From positions 620,001 to 684,000 of the forward strand of contig NZ_JAPDVG010000001.1 of the NCBI RefSeq assembly GCF_026015625.1: DNA of 64,000 nt, written 5' to 3'. Made by a program: the position numbers and the translations under genes. Positions 33,011-42,953 of the stretch are shown one piece after another. The first letter of the stretch is position 1; the number at the start of each line of letters is the position of its first letter. The notes under the pieces are model-generated. The model saw only the letters and a list, made by a program, of their open reading frames with translations. It made no database searches and was not told where the DNA came from. This stretch comes from Segatella copri (GTDB taxonomy: Bacteria > Bacteroidota > Bacteroidia > Bacteroidales > Bacteroidaceae).

Positions 33011-34963
33011 ATGGTAAAAATCACATTCCCAGACGGATCTGTTCGTGAGTATGAACAGGGCGTAACTGGCTTACAAATCGCCGAGAGCATCTCACCGGCT
33101 CTCGCTCGCAACGTTGTATCTTGCGGTGTTAATGGTGAGACAGTAGAGTTGAACCGTCCTATCGATGAGGATGCAAATGTAGAACTCTACAAGTTTGAGG
33201 ATGAGCAGGGTAAGCACACATTCTGGCATACATCTGCCCACTTGTTGGCTGAGGCTCTTCAGGAGCTTTACCCAGGCATCCAGTTCGGTTTCGGTCCAGC
33301 CGTAGAGAGTGGTTTCTTCTACGACGTGATGCCAGCCGAGGGTCAGGTGATCTCAGAGAATGATTTCGCCAAGATTGAGGCTAAGATGATGGAACTTGCC
33401 AAAAAGAACGAACCTGTGGTTCGCAAGGAGGTGGCTAAGGCTGATGCTCTCGCTGAGTTCAAGGCTGACGGTCAGACTTACAAGTGCGAGCATATTGAGC
33501 AGGACTTGGAGGATGGTACCATCACCACATATACCCAGGGCAATTTCACCGACCTCTGTCGTGGTCCTCACTTGATGAACACTGGCCTTATCAAGGCTGT
33601 GAAGATTACAAGTGTGGCTGGTGCATTCTGGCGTGGTGATGCCAAGCGCGAGCAGATGACCCGTATCTACGGTATCAGCTTCCCTAAGAAGAAGATGCTC
33701 GATGAGTACTTGGTAATTCTCGAAGAGGCTAAGAAGCGTGACCACCGTAAGATCGGTAAGGAGATGGAACTCTTCATGTTCTCAGAGCGTGTAGGTAAGG
33801 GTCTTCCTATCTGGTTGCCAAAGGGTACACAGCTCCGCCTGCGTCTGCAGGAGTTGCTTCGTTCTCTCCTGAAGCCTTACAACTATCAGGAGGTTATCTG
33901 CCCAGGTATCGGTGGCAAGAGTCTCTATGTAACATCTGGTCACTATGCTCACTATGGCAAGGATGCATTCCAGCCTATCCAGACACCGGAGGAGGATGAG
34001 GAGTATATGCTCAAGCCAATGAACTGTCCTCACCACTGCGAGGTCTACGCTCGCAAGCCTCGTTCTTACAAGGATCTTCCTTTGCGTATTGCAGAGTTCG
34101 GTACCGTGTTCCGCTATGAGAAGAGCGGTGAGCTCCATGGTTTGACTCGTGTTCGTACATTTACACAGGATGATGCCCACATTTTCGTTCGTCCAGAGCA
34201 GGTAAAGGCTGAGTTCGAGAATGTAATCGACGTAATCCTGAAAGTATTCAAGATCTTCGGTTTTGAGAACTACGAGGCACAGATTTCTCTCCGCGATCCT
34301 AAGGATACAGAAAAGTATATCGGTTCTGATGAGATTTGGGAAGAGAGCGAGAACGCTATCCGCGAGGCTTGCAAGGAGAAGGGCCTTGAGACACGCGAGG
34401 AGGTTGGCGAGGCTGCCTTCTATGGTCCTAAGCTCGACTTCATGGTAAAGGATGCCATCGGTCGTCGTTGGCAGTTGGGTACCATCCAGGTGGACTACAA
34501 CTTGCCAGAGCGTTTCAAGTTGGAGTATACAGCCGAGGATAACTCTAAGAAGACTCCTGTGATGATTCACCGTGCACCATTCGGTTCATTGGAGCGATTC
34601 ACAGCCGTTCTCATCGAGCATACCGCCGGTCACTTCCCATTGTGGTTGACTCCAGATCAGGTTGCAATTCTTCCTATCTCTGAGAAGTTCAACGATTATG
34701 CCCAGAAGGTACGTCAGTACTTTGACAAGCAGGGTGTACGTGCTTTGGTTGATGACCGTAACGAGAAGATTGGCCGCAAGATTCGCGACAACGAGTTGAA
34801 GCGTGTTCCTTACATGGTCATCGTTGGTGAGAAGGAGAGTGCCGAGGGCTTGGTATCTATGCGTAAGCAGGGTGGTGGCGAACAGGCTACCATGAGCATG
34901 GAAGAGTTCGCTCAGCGCATCAATGCCGAGGTTGCAGAGCAATTGAAGGCCGCTGAAGAGTAA
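33011..34963 (+). CDS. thrS: Threonyl-tRNA synthetase
   Basis: A 650-residue class II synthetase. An N-terminal TGS domain (1-60) is followed by the editing domain with [11 protein letters not shown]. The catalytic core has [23 protein letters not shown] and [24 protein letters not shown], and the anticodon-binding domain is at ~550-645. The neighbours infC, rpmI and rplT give the common translation cluster. Codon use is that of a highly expressed gene. A terminator separates it from infC, which has its own promoter. Confidence 0.98.
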   Translation: MVKITFPDGSVREYEQGVTGLQIAESISPALARNVVSCGVNGETVELNRPIDEDANVELYKFEDEQGKHTFWHTSAHLLAEALQELYPGIQFGFGPAVESGFFYDVMPAEGQVISENDFAKIEAKMMELAKKNEPVVRKEVAKADALAEFKADGQTYKCEHIEQDLEDGTITTYTQGNFTDLCRGPHLMNTGLIKAVKITSVAGAFWRGDAKREQMTRIYGISFPKKKMLDEYLVILEEAKKRDHRKIGKEMELFMFSERVGKGLPIWLPKGTQLRLRLQELLRSLLKPYNYQEVICPGIGGKSLYVTSGHYAHYGKDAFQPIQTPEEDEEYMLKPMNCPHHCEVYARKPRSYKDLPLRIAEFGTVFRYEKSGELHGLTRVRTFTQDDAHIFVRPEQVKAEFENVIDVILKVFKIFGFENYEAQISLRDPKDTEKYIGSDEIWEESENAIREACKEKGLETREEVGEAAFYGPKLDFMVKDAIGRRWQLGTIQVDYNLPERFKLEYTAEDNSKKTPVMIHRAPFGSLERFTAVLIEHTAGHFPLWLTPDQVAILPISEKFNDYAQKVRQYFDKQGVRALVDDRNEKIGRKIRDNELKRVPYMVIVGEKESAEGLVSMRKQGGGEQATMSMEEFAQRINAEVAEQLKAAEE

Positions 34964-34975
34964 AAATAAGATATA

Positions 34976-35011
34976 AATCCGCAGGTTTCTTTGGAAATCT
35001 GCGGATTTTTT
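34976..35011 (+). terminator. Terminator of thrS
   Basis: AATCCGCAG (34976-34984) pairs with CTGCGGATT (34999-35007), followed by Ts. Confidence 0.85.
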
Positions 35012-35030
35012 TAAAATAACCCACTGAAAA

Positions 35031-35062
35031 TTTGGTAGTTTCACAAAATAATCGTAACTTTG
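35031..35062 (+). promoter_or_regulatory. Promoter of infC-rpmI-rplT
   Basis: TTTG (35031-35034) and TAACTTTG (35055-35062) with 20-nt spacing, a full consensus match. Confidence 0.7.
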
Positions 35063-35107
35063 CAGCCGTTTAATCAAAAAGACAAAAAAGAATATATCGA
35101 ATAGTTA

Positions 35108-35794
35108 ATGAAAAATGACAAAATGAAAAATCAGTACCGCGTAAACGAACAGATTCGTGCACGCGACGTGAGAGTAGTGAGTGATGGTGGAGCAGAAGTG
35201 ATGCCAGCACGTAAGGCGTTGGAGTTGGCTCGTCAGCAAGAGCTTGACTTAGTCGAGATATCTCCTAATGCGCAACCACCCGTTTGCCGTATAGTTGACT
35301 ATTCTAAATTCCTTTACCAGCAGAAGAAACATGCAAAGGAAATGAAGCAGAAGCAGGTAAAGGTGGAGACCAAGGAAATCCGTTTCGGACCTCAGACCGA
35401 TGAGCACGACTATCAGTTCAAGCTCAAGCACGCTATGGAGTTCCTCAACGAGGGTAACAAGGTTCGTGCATACGTTTTCTTCCGTGGTCGCTCAATTCTC
35501 TTCAAGGAGCAGGGTGAGGTTCTTCTTCTCCGTTTCGCCAATGATTTGGAAGAGTACGGAAAGGTAGAGCAGATGCCAAAGCTCGAAGGTAAGAAGATGT
35601 TCCTCTACATGAGTCCTAAGAAGGCTGGTACTGCAAAGAAGAGCCAGCAGAAGATGGACCGTGAGAAGCGAGAGGCTGAAGCTAAGGCTGCTGCAGATGC
35701 AGAGCGCGCTGCTAATGCTGAGAAGAATGGCTTGCTCGCCAATGCTAAAGGCGGCGATGCCCTGAAGAAACTCGCAGAAGGAACAGAGGATTAA
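35108..35794 (+). CDS. infC: Translation initiation factor IF-3
   Basis: A 228-residue IF-3. The N-domain begins [15 protein letters not shown] and includes [23 protein letters not shown]. The C-domain has [21 protein letters not shown] and [11 protein letters not shown] ~45-residue Ala/Lys/Glu-rich C-terminal tail extends beyond the E. coli protein, as is common in Bacteroidota. The start here is ATG rather than the rare AUU of E. coli infC, with a second ATG five codons in (35123). It leads the operon with L35 and L20. Confidence 0.97.
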   Translation: MKNDKMKNQYRVNEQIRARDVRVVSDGGAEVMPARKALELARQQELDLVEISPNAQPPVCRIVDYSKFLYQQKKHAKEMKQKQVKVETKEIRFGPQTDEHDYQFKLKHAMEFLNEGNKVRAYVFFRGRSILFKEQGEVLLLRFANDLEEYGKVEQMPKLEGKKMFLYMSPKKAGTAKKSQQKMDREKREAEAKAAADAERAANAEKNGLLANAKGGDALKKLAEGTED

Positions 35795-35871
35795 GAAAAA
35801 AAGATGCGTAACGCCCTGGTATATGCGTTGCCATCGCTATAATAAATAACAATTTAAAATTAAAAGTAAAA

Positions 35872-36069
35872 ATGCCAAAAGTAAAGACTAATTCCGGCGC
35901 AAAGAAGAGATTCCGTTTCACCGGTACAGGTAAGATTAAGCGTCATCACGCTTTTCACAGTCACATCTTGACTAAGAAGACAAAGAAGCAGAAGAGAAAT
36001 CTCCTTGGTGAGACTCTCGTAGACCGTTCAAACTTGAAGCAGGTTCGCGACTTGCTCTGCCTCCGTTAA
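35872..36069 (+). CDS. rpmI: 50S ribosomal protein L35
   Basis: A 65-residue basic ribosomal protein ([20 protein letters not shown], then [20 protein letters not shown]). It lies 77 bp after infC and 39 bp before rplT in the conserved infC-rpmI-rplT order. L35 is a late-assembly protein of the large subunit. Length and motifs are normal. Confidence 0.98.
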   Translation: MPKVKTNSGAKKRFRFTGTGKIKRHHAFHSHILTKKTKKQKRNLLGETLVDRSNLKQVRDLLCLR

Positions 36070-36108
36070 TTATTAACTTTTTAGTCGAACTTTTAAAGAA
36101 AAAAAATT

Positions 36109-36453
36109 ATGCCAAGATCAGTAAATCACGTTGCATCAAAAGCAAAAAGAACAAGAATCTTGAAGCTCACTAAGGGTTACTATGGAGCTCGCAAGAATGT
36201 ATGGACAGTAGCTAAGAACACTTGGGAGAAGGGTCTTACCTACGCTTATCGCGATCGTCGTAACAAGAAGCGCACATTCCGCGCATTGTGGATCCAGCGT
36301 ATCAACGCTGCTGCTCGCCTCGATGGTATGAGCTACAGCCAGTTGATGGGTGCTCTTCACAAGGCTGGTATCGAGATCAACCGTAAGGTTCTCGCTGACC
36401 TCGCTGTAAACAACCCTGAGGCTTTCAAGGCTATCGTTGCAAAGGTGAAGTAA
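36109..36453 (+). CDS. rplT: 50S ribosomal protein L20
   Basis: A 114-residue ribosomal protein ([30 protein letters not shown], then [21 protein letters not shown]). It binds 23S rRNA early in assembly and in some bacteria represses its own operon through the leader; no such leader fold was confirmed here. A terminator follows. Confidence 0.98.
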   Translation: MPRSVNHVASKAKRTRILKLTKGYYGARKNVWTVAKNTWEKGLTYAYRDRRNKKRTFRALWIQRINAAARLDGMSYSQLMGALHKAGIEINRKVLADLAVNNPEAFKAIVAKVK

Positions 36454-36529
36454 ATCCGACGCTAGGCTCTTTTCTTTCGTGAATTTTTCTCGTAAGAAAG
36501 TGTTTAGCCTCTAGATTAAAGAAAACTGA

Positions 36530-36576
36530 AGATTGCATTGGGTGGAAGTATTTCCGCTGATGCAATCTTTTTTTTT
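36530..36576 (+). terminator. Terminator of infC-rpmI-rplT
   Basis: AGATTGCAT (36530-36538) pairs with ATGCAATCT (36560-36568), followed by a run of Ts. Confidence 0.85.
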
Positions 36577-36630
36577 GCCTGGAAAACAGGATGATAGCCC
36601 ACAAGCCTTGTTGAACCAGCTATGAACAAA

Positions 36631-36669
36631 AAATCCCCAGCTATCATTCATTTGATGGCTGGGGATTTT
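36631..36669. terminator. Terminator of the PCMD/calycin operon
   Basis: AAATCCCCAGC and GCTGGGGATTT form a strong stem, with TATCA/TGATG extending it. It ends five bases before the stop of the minus-strand gene and has As/Ts on both sides. Confidence 0.8.
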
Positions 36670-36673
36670 TCAT

Positions 36674-38263
36674 TTACTTCTTAATCATCTTCTTGGTTTC
36701 ACCATTGGTGTACTTCACGATGTAAACCTGACCACTCTGCATGTCTGTAACCTGCTGACCTGCCATGTTGTAGATGGCCTTCACGCCGTTTGGCAGGGTG
36801 AGGGTCTCAACGTTCTTGATGCCAGTGGTATAGCCCTTGAGGGTGATGGTGCGGGTTACGCAATTCTTCAGGTCGTTGGAAGTAACGGTGAAGCTTACGA
36901 AGGTATCAAAACTATCAGCGGTAATCTTCTTGGTAACGTAGGCACCGGCACCGATAGCCTCCAATTGGAAGTTGTTGATATCCAAAGCCTTATTGTAGCC
37001 TTCAATCTCCAATCCACCAGCTTCATCAAACTTATTTGTAATGTCCTCACCATCCATGGTAACCTTCTTTATATCAGCATTGTAAACCATTTCTACATCG
37101 TCCACATACAATACGTCTGGGTTGGTCTCGCTCTTGCTGCCGCCGCTTGGCACAGCGCAGGTTGACATGGTAACCAGGGCAGCCTTAGGCATCTCATTCT
37201 TATTATCGTAGGTGAATGGGATGGTAATCTCCTGCCACTCGTCCTTGCTCTCGATAGAAGAGTTGTTGGCACGACCGATGATGTTGGCTGCATGCTTCTT
37301 GTCCTCTGGGTCCTGAGCATACTCGCCGTTGGTCAAGAGGGCGCTGATGGTAGCCTTAGGATTCTTGTTGCCGTCGCCAGCCTTGAACTTCACCCATACC
37401 TTCATGGAATCAGGTTTGTTGTTGAGCACTGCATAGAATGGATCGCCGTTGGCATCAACATCTGTTGAGCTGAAATCCAGGAATGAGCAGTTGTCCTTGC
37501 TTGATGCAGTCATGCTGCCAGCCTTCAAGCGGCCGGTGGTGATGGTACCGTTGGCAGAAGCCACAACCAATGTACCCACCTTCACTGGAGTTGAAACAAT
37601 CTTTACACACTGCTTGTTGTCTTCTGCTGCGTTCTCGCGCACCTCAGAAGATGCATAGGTATGTACAGCTGCTGAAACCCTGCTTGCCATGCTGCCGGTA
37701 GAACTCATGAATGAGTGCCATCCGTTAGGCTCCTGACTCTTGGCGTCGTTGTAAGATGCCTCGTGGAATTTCTCGAAACCGGCGTTTGGCAACTGACCCA
37801 TCTCATTGCAATTCTTGCCGAGTTTCACGCCGACAATCATGCCGCCAGCCAATGGAATATTGAGATAGGCGTTGAAATTGTCGCCCTTCAGTTCTCCCTT
37901 GAAGATGATGCTCACGTTGCCGAGACTTGGCCCCATCCATTCCTGTGCATTGCCTTCTGCATCTTTCTTGTCGCCAGCTGTAATCAGGATGTCCTTTGCT
38001 GCATTGAGCATGGTGACGTTGCCACACTTAGTTGCCTCTACGTCCTTGATAACGATGTTGCCCACTGGCATTATGCCGTTCATGTCAAAGTTGAGCAGAC
38101 TCATGGTATATTTGCCTTCTCCCTGCTCATCTACGTTCACCTTTACGTCGCCCACTGGCATGTCCGTTCCCATCATGTTAACCACGAGAGGGCAGGTGTA
38201 GTCCTTTGCCATCATCGACATAGAGCAGAGTGCTGCTGCTACTAAAGTAAAAATTTTCTTCAT
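36674..38263 (-). CDS. Calycin-like and PCMD-domain secreted protein with C-terminal sorting-like tail
   Basis: A 529-residue exported protein with a signal peptide (MKKIFTLVAAALCSMSMMA). The N-terminal ~150 residues (CPLVVNMMGTDMPVGDVKV...KYTMSLLNF) resemble the calycin-like lipocalin-type domain of Bacteroidota. Residues ~165-400 (LPNAGFEKFHEASY...YVDDVEMVY) match the PCMD carbohydrate-metabolism family. The end (GVKAIYNMAGQQVTDMQSGQVYIVK) has the beta-sandwich pattern of type IX secretion sorting domains. It is the last of three genes; the first also carries a PCMD domain. A surface glycan-binding role is inferred. Confidence 0.85.
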   Translation of the reverse strand: MKKIFTLVAAALCSMSMMAKDYTCPLVVNMMGTDMPVGDVKVNVDEQGEGKYTMSLLNFDMNGIMPVGNIVIKDVEATKCGNVTMLNAAKDILITAGDKKDAEGNAQEWMGPSLGNVSIIFKGELKGDNFNAYLNIPLAGGMIVGVKLGKNCNEMGQLPNAGFEKFHEASYNDAKSQEPNGWHSFMSSTGSMASRVSAAVHTYASSEVRENAAEDNKQCVKIVSTPVKVGTLVVASANGTITTGRLKAGSMTASSKDNCSFLDFSSTDVDANGDPFYAVLNNKPDSMKVWVKFKAGDGNKNPKATISALLTNGEYAQDPEDKKHAANIIGRANNSSIESKDEWQEITIPFTYDNKNEMPKAALVTMSTCAVPSGGSKSETNPDVLYVDDVEMVYNADIKKVTMDGEDITNKFDEAGGLEIEGYNKALDINNFQLEAIGAGAYVTKKITADSFDTFVSFTVTSNDLKNCVTRTITLKGYTTGIKNVETLTLPNGVKAIYNMAGQQVTDMQSGQVYIVKYTNGETKKMIKK

Positions 38264-38347
38264 AAGTTTTCCTTTCTTTTATTATGATATAATTGATTTT
38301 TCTCTCCTATACATTATTATATATAAGATATTCTGGAGCAGATTTCC

Positions 38348-39112
38348 TTATTTCAGCTGATAGCTCAGTCCGATGGTGCCGTAGATAGGATACATCGGTT
38401 GCTCTATCACGTGGAAATCTTTCTTGAATACCTCCGTCAAGCCCCAGGTAAGGCCCACGTAGGCACCCCAGCGCTTCGAGAAATACCAGTCGGCACCCAC
38501 ATCGATGCCAAACTGCCAGTTGCGCATATCGCTTGAGAAGTCGTATTCGCCACGCTCTCCGTCCTCATGGCCCAGCTCAATCTTAGGTCCCGTAGGGTCG
38601 CCCTGTCGCAGATAACCGTCGTAGGCATTGCCCTCAAACTTATGTGCGGTGACATAAGAGAAGTAAGGACCCAGCTTCAGGCGAAGCTTCTCGGTGACGT
38701 CGTAAGTGGCTTGTACTGGGATGGTTGCAAGGCTTTGGTCAACCTTAGTTATCACGTTGCCCGTGAACATGCCCTCCAGCTGCTCACCACCTTTCACCAT
38801 AGTCATGTGGTAGTTCTTCACTCCCGCATCCGTCTTCATTCCCTTGCCTTCGAAGTGGAGACCGAACATCAGGCCCCACTTGTTGTCCAGGGGATAGTGG
38901 GCGTCGATGCCGAGCAGCAGGTTAGGGCGCAGCGAATAGCTGTGCAGGGTGCGGATGGTGGCAGGCATGCCGATAGGGGCAGTGCCACCCAGATTGTAGC
39001 CGATGCGCGCCTGGTAGGTGAAGTGGTGGAGCAGTTCTCCCAACTTCTCTCCCCGTGCCTGAAGGGCAAAGAGGGATAGGGCTGCGGCTGATATAATGAA
39101 TGACTTTTTCAT
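38348..39112 (-). CDS. Outer-membrane beta-barrel protein
   Basis: A 254-residue protein with a signal peptide (MKKSFIISAAALSLFALQARG) and alternating amphipathic strands with aromatic ends (SLRPNLLLGIDAHYPLD, WGLMFGLHFEGKG, LRLKLGPYFSYV), ending in IYGTIGLSYQLK. This is the layout of 8-10-stranded PorT-like or outer-membrane-beta-barrel families. It lies between two PCMD-domain genes and may form the pore or anchor of a surface complex. The substrate is unknown. Confidence 0.8.
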   Translation of the reverse strand: MKKSFIISAAALSLFALQARGEKLGELLHHFTYQARIGYNLGGTAPIGMPATIRTLHSYSLRPNLLLGIDAHYPLDNKWGLMFGLHFEGKGMKTDAGVKNYHMTMVKGGEQLEGMFTGNVITKVDQSLATIPVQATYDVTEKLRLKLGPYFSYVTAHKFEGNAYDGYLRQGDPTGPKIELGHEDGERGEYDFSSDMRNWQFGIDVGADWYFSKRWGAYVGLTWGLTEVFKKDFHVIEQPMYPIYGTIGLSYQLK

Positions 39113-39193
39113 TGTCTTGTCTTCTTTTTTTTTGTAAATCTTCTCTATATCTTCTTGTTGAATCTTCTTTAAGAATCTTCCTGTTGAATCTTC

Positions 39194-40354
39194 TTATTCT
39201 TTTTCGCAGGTGATGCGGAATTTGTCAACCCACAGGGTGCTTCCGATGGCTCCCATGAACGAGGCGCCTTCTACGCTCGATGAACTGACGATGGCCATGC
39301 TGTAGCCCATGTTCTTCAGCTTCTGTGCATCCACCTCCTTCTTGTAGATGAAGTCGATGTCGAAGTGGGTCCACTCTGGTGTGTCGTCGATATCAGGCAC
39401 GATGGCGAGTGCCACTACCTGTGGACTGGTCTGCACGTTGTCGCCATAGAGCACGACGCTGTTGCCCTCCTCGTCGTGGTTGTCGTAGAACACGGCATAG
39501 ATGGTGCCGTAGTCTTTCTTGCCTTCCACCACCTTCTTCTGGCGGTTGGTGAACACATCGCCACGCTTGTATTTGTAGTAGCCGCTGAATCTGGTAGGCT
39601 TGAAACTTACCGGCACGCCAAACTGGGTAGCCTTCATGGCATCCTTCAGTGCCTGTGTGGCATCGAACTTACCGATAAAGAGGTTGCCGGCAGCAATAGG
39701 CATCTTGGCCATCGAACCGAAGCTTCCGGTGTCGCAGGTGGTGAGTTTCACGCAGGCGCCGTCGTAGCCTTCTTTCACGGGCACGGTAGGGTATTCATCC
39801 GGTTTTGCCGAACCCTTGCTCATGTTGAAGCCCGGGTTTCCGGTGGCCCAGTTGTTGGCGAGCGTACCATCATCGTTCTTGTCGCTCCATACATAATATC
39901 TGTGTATAGGCTTGTTTTCGTTGAGGAAGTAGTTTTCAAAATCGTACTTCATCTCTTCGTAGATGATGGGTGGGAAGGTGAATCTCACTTTATATTGGCG
40001 TTTCCAGCTGCCGTCTTCTGATGTTACGGTATAGATGACCGGACCGTTGGTGAAGTCCTGTTCTGAACCGTTGGCAGGTGATAGGGTAGCGCCAGGAGTG
40101 AGGTTGAACTTCGGAGCGAAGTGGCTGAGGTCGGTGCCACATTTCACGAGGAAGCTGATTTCCTGATCTGTTGACATCACGTTCTTGAGCGTATCAGTGG
40201 CGTTGAGGAAACAGTTTTCCCACTGTCCGTTGGTAGCAACGAAAGCCTGCTCGATGTCGCATTCGGCATTGAGCGGTTCTTCCTTAAAGCAGGAGGAGAG
40301 GGTAGTGATACAACTCATTGATAGAGCGGCTACTATAAATCTAGACTGTTTCAT
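39194..40354 (-). CDS. PCMD domain-containing lipoprotein
   Basis: A 386-residue lipoprotein: the signal peptide ends in LSSC (Cys22). Residues ~30-125 form an Ig-like/BACON-type domain (ISFLVKCGTDLSHFAPKFNLTPGATLSPANG). Residues ~135-386 fit the PCMD family (YEEMKYDFENYFLNENKPIHRYYVWSD...GSTLWVDKFRITCEKE), thought to bind or act on carbohydrates. It is the first gene of a three-gene operon with the barrel protein and the calycin/PCMD protein. A -7 element lies ~110 bp upstream. Confidence 0.85.
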   Translation of the reverse strand: MKQSRFIVAALSMSCITTLSSCFKEEPLNAECDIEQAFVATNGQWENCFLNATDTLKNVMSTDQEISFLVKCGTDLSHFAPKFNLTPGATLSPANGSEQDFTNGPVIYTVTSEDGSWKRQYKVRFTFPPIIYEEMKYDFENYFLNENKPIHRYYVWSDKNDDGTLANNWATGNPGFNMSKGSAKPDEYPTVPVKEGYDGACVKLTTCDTGSFGSMAKMPIAAGNLFIGKFDATQALKDAMKATQFGVPVSFKPTRFSGYYKYKRGDVFTNRQKKVVEGKKDYGTIYAVFYDNHDEEGNSVVLYGDNVQTSPQVVALAIVPDIDDTPEWTHFDIDFIYKKEVDAQKLKNMGYSMAIVSSSSVEGASFMGAIGSTLWVDKFRITCEKE

Positions 40355-40465
40355 ATCTTGAACTTTTATTCCTTTTGTAATCTGGAGAATCGCTTCTCTT
40401 TCTTTTCAGATAATTCTTGAGAGAATGATTTCTCTAGCTTATATAAATTATTGCTTTATCGGTTG

Positions 40466-40473
40466 CAAAGATA
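40466..40473 (-). promoter_or_regulatory. -7 promoter element for the PCMD operon
   Basis: TATCTTTG on the minus strand, 111 bp before the lipoprotein start. Confidence 0.6.
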
Positions 40474-40635
40474 AACAGAAAACTTGAAACTACCAAATGT
40501 TTTTGTGTTTTTCGACATGTTTTGCTAGAAAAATGCCATGAATTAGCGGTTTTAGAACATGAATTAATGGAGTAGAGTTACTGGAGTTGGTAGGTATCAC
40601 TTGATAGTTTTTTTTTAAAAACACATAATAAAAAA

Positions 40636-40671
40636 GGGGACTGAAATCTCATTACTGAAATTTCAGTCCCC
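40636..40671 (-). terminator. Terminator of rpsA
   Basis: GGGGACTGAAAT (40636-40647) pairs with ATTTCAGTCCCC (40660-40671), followed on the minus strand by a T-run. Confidence 0.9.
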
Positions 40672-40718
40672 TGAATGTTATTTAGCTAATGAATAGCAAA
40701 AGCCTGATCTGTTTAAGA

Positions 40719-42503
40719 TTAAGCCTTGCCCTCCATCTGAGCCTTCAACTTAGCGAGTGCATCGATATCACCGAGTGATGTGCTAGCAGCAACGTTGTTG
40801 ATCATAGCTGTCTCGTTGTTGTTCTTGCGACCGCCGTTTGCACGCTTGTGAGCTGGCTTAGCAACAGGCTCGTTACCCTCCTCGAATGTACGAGAGTGAG
40901 AGAGGATGATGCGCTTTGTCTCCTTAACGAACTCGATAACCTTGAAGTCGAGAGTCTCGCCCTTCTTAGCCATTGCGCCGTCCTCCTTAGTGAGGTGCTT
41001 AGGAGTAGCGAAACCTTCACCACCCTCAGCGAGAGCTACAACAGCACCCTTGTCCATCAACTCAGTGATAGTACCCTGGTGAACAGAACCTGGAGTGTAG
41101 ATTGCCTCATACTCATCCCATGGGTTCTTCTCCAACTGCTTGTGGCCGAGGCTCAAGCGACGGTTCTCCTTATCGATTTCGAGAACTACTACATCGATAG
41201 AAGCGCCTACAGAAGTGAACTCAGATGGGTGCTTAACCTTCTTAGTCCAAGAGAGGTCAGAGATGTGGATCAAACCATCAACACCTTCCTCAAGCTCTAC
41301 GAAGATACCGAAGTTAGTGAAGTTGCGAACCTTAGCTGTGTGCTTGCTGCCAACAGGATACTTAGCCTCGATAGCCTCCCATGGATCTTCCTTGAGCTGC
41401 TTGATACCAAGGCTCATCTTGCGCTCAGCGCGGTCGAGAGTCAGGATAACTGCCTCTACCTCGTCACCTACCTTCATGAAGTCCTGAGCAGAACGCAAGT
41501 GCTGGCTCCAAGACATCTCAGATACGTGGATCAAGCCCTCTACACCTGGAGCAATCTCAACGAATGCACCGTAGTCAGCCATAACCACTACCTTACCCTT
41601 AACGTGGTCACCTACCTTGAGGTTCTCATCGAGAGCATCCCATGGATGTGGAGTGAGCTGCTTCAAACCGAGAGCGATACGCTTCTTCTCCTCATCGAAG
41701 TCGAGGATAACAACGTTGATCTTCTGGTCGAGAGATACAACCTCGTGTGGATCGCTTACGCGGCCCCAAGAGAGGTCTGTGATGTGGATCAAACCGTCAA
41801 CACCGCCGAGGTCAACGAATACACCGTAAGTAGTGATGTTCTTAACGGTACCCTCGAGGATCTGACCCTTCTCGAGCTTGCCGATGATCTCCTTACGCTG
41901 CTGCTCGAGCTCCTGCTCGATGAGAGCCTTGTGAGATACAACGACATTGCGGAACTCCTGGTTGATCTTTACAACCTTGAACTCCATTGTCTTGCCTACG
42001 AATACGTCGTAGTCGCGTATAGGGTGAACGTCGATCTGGCTTCCTGGCAAGAAAGCTTCGATACCGAAAACGTCAACGATCATACCGCCCTTAGTGCGGC
42101 ACTTGATGTAACCCTGGATAACTTCCTCGTTCTCGAGAGCTGCATTAACACGCTCCCAAGACTTGCTGAGGCGAGCCTTCTTGTGAGAGAGTACCAACTG
42201 ACCCTTTACGTCCTCCTGGTTCTCTACATAAACCTCAACCTTGTCGCCTACCTTGAGGTCTGGGTTGTAACGGAATTCAGAAGCAGGGATAATACCATCG
42301 CTCTTGTAACCGATGTTTACGATAACCTCTTTCTTGTCTACAGAGATTACTGTACCCTCTACAACCTGGTGTTCTGTTACCTTGTTAAGAGTTTCGTCAT
42401 AGGCCTTCTCGAGGTCTGTTTTGCTGACGTTTGCGCTTGTGCCATTCTCAAACTCATCCCAATTGAAGTCGTCCAATGGCTTTACGTTCTTTAAATCTGA
42501 CAT
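40719..42503 (-). CDS. rpsA: 30S ribosomal protein S1
   Basis: A 594-residue S1 with six S1/OB repeats (about 47-115, 132-196, 213-281, 298-368, 385-455 and 472-540), each with the GxxxxGxFVxL...GLIHxSxxS pattern, for example GVFVDLGGVDGLIHITDLSW. It brings mRNA to the 30S subunit. The C-terminal ~50 residues are Lys/Asn-rich and low in structure. The gene is monocistronic with its own promoter and terminator. Its codon bias leaves a 548-codon frame open on the opposite strand, which is not a gene. Confidence 0.97.
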   Translation of the reverse strand: MSDLKNVKPLDDFNWDEFENGTSANVSKTDLEKAYDETLNKVTEHQVVEGTVISVDKKEVIVNIGYKSDGIIPASEFRYNPDLKVGDKVEVYVENQEDVKGQLVLSHKKARLSKSWERVNAALENEEVIQGYIKCRTKGGMIVDVFGIEAFLPGSQIDVHPIRDYDVFVGKTMEFKVVKINQEFRNVVVSHKALIEQELEQQRKEIIGKLEKGQILEGTVKNITTYGVFVDLGGVDGLIHITDLSWGRVSDPHEVVSLDQKINVVILDFDEEKKRIALGLKQLTPHPWDALDENLKVGDHVKGKVVVMADYGAFVEIAPGVEGLIHVSEMSWSQHLRSAQDFMKVGDEVEAVILTLDRAERKMSLGIKQLKEDPWEAIEAKYPVGSKHTAKVRNFTNFGIFVELEEGVDGLIHISDLSWTKKVKHPSEFTSVGASIDVVVLEIDKENRRLSLGHKQLEKNPWDEYEAIYTPGSVHQGTITELMDKGAVVALAEGGEGFATPKHLTKEDGAMAKKGETLDFKVIEFVKETKRIILSHSRTFEEGNEPVAKPAHKRANGGRKNNNETAMINNVAASTSLGDIDALAKLKAQMEGKA

Positions 42504-42567
42504 AAAAAATAATTAAAAAATTAAAATTAATAAAGTTTGACTTTATGTGAATTGTATAAATCGGGCG

Positions 42568-42575
42568 CAAAATTA
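42568..42575 (-). promoter_or_regulatory. -7 promoter element for rpsA
   Basis: TAATTTTG on the minus strand, 65 bp before the rpsA start. Confidence 0.6.
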
Positions 42576-42910
42576 CTCATTTTCTTTGAGTTACAGGCAT
42601 TTACTCTTGACTTTCTTCTTTTTGTTAGTAATATTTAACTAAAATCGCTGTTTTTAGTGGGTTCCTTCGGAGAAATACATAATATATATATACGCTTAAC
42701 CTTTTCATATTCTGATAACTTCCTCCTCGATATTTCTTCCTGTGATGTTCTTCTCTGTTATCCGTGTTTTCATCTGATTCTATGATGAAAATGAAGAGGG
42801 AAGAAAAATAATGGCGAAAGAAAAAAACGGGCGAAATTTTCATTTGTATGAAAATGAGTTAAATTCATTAAAAAAAGACACCGAAATGTTGGCGATAACA
42901 AAATAATTGT
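42576..42910. other. Intergenic region between rpsA and nhaD
   Basis: About 335 bp of AT-rich DNA between two divergent promoters. The reading frames present have no gene-like composition, start context or domain. No repeat or RNA structure stood out. Confidence 0.5.
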
Positions 42911-42918
42911 TACCTTTG
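42911..42918 (+). promoter_or_regulatory. -7 promoter element for nhaD
   Basis: TACCTTTG, 36 bp upstream of the nhaD start. Confidence 0.65.
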
Positions 42919-42953
42919 CGTTCAAAATGTAATGAATATAATAAAATAATGAT

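Noticed and set aside
40848..42494. A 548-codon open frame opposite rpsA
   Set aside because: It is a by-product of the strong codon bias of rpsA on the other strand. It has no family motif, and rpsA is certain.
42625..42843. A 72-codon frame between rpsA and nhaD
   Set aside because: AT-rich, Phe/Tyr-heavy composition typical of noncoding DNA in this genome, with no start signal or domain.
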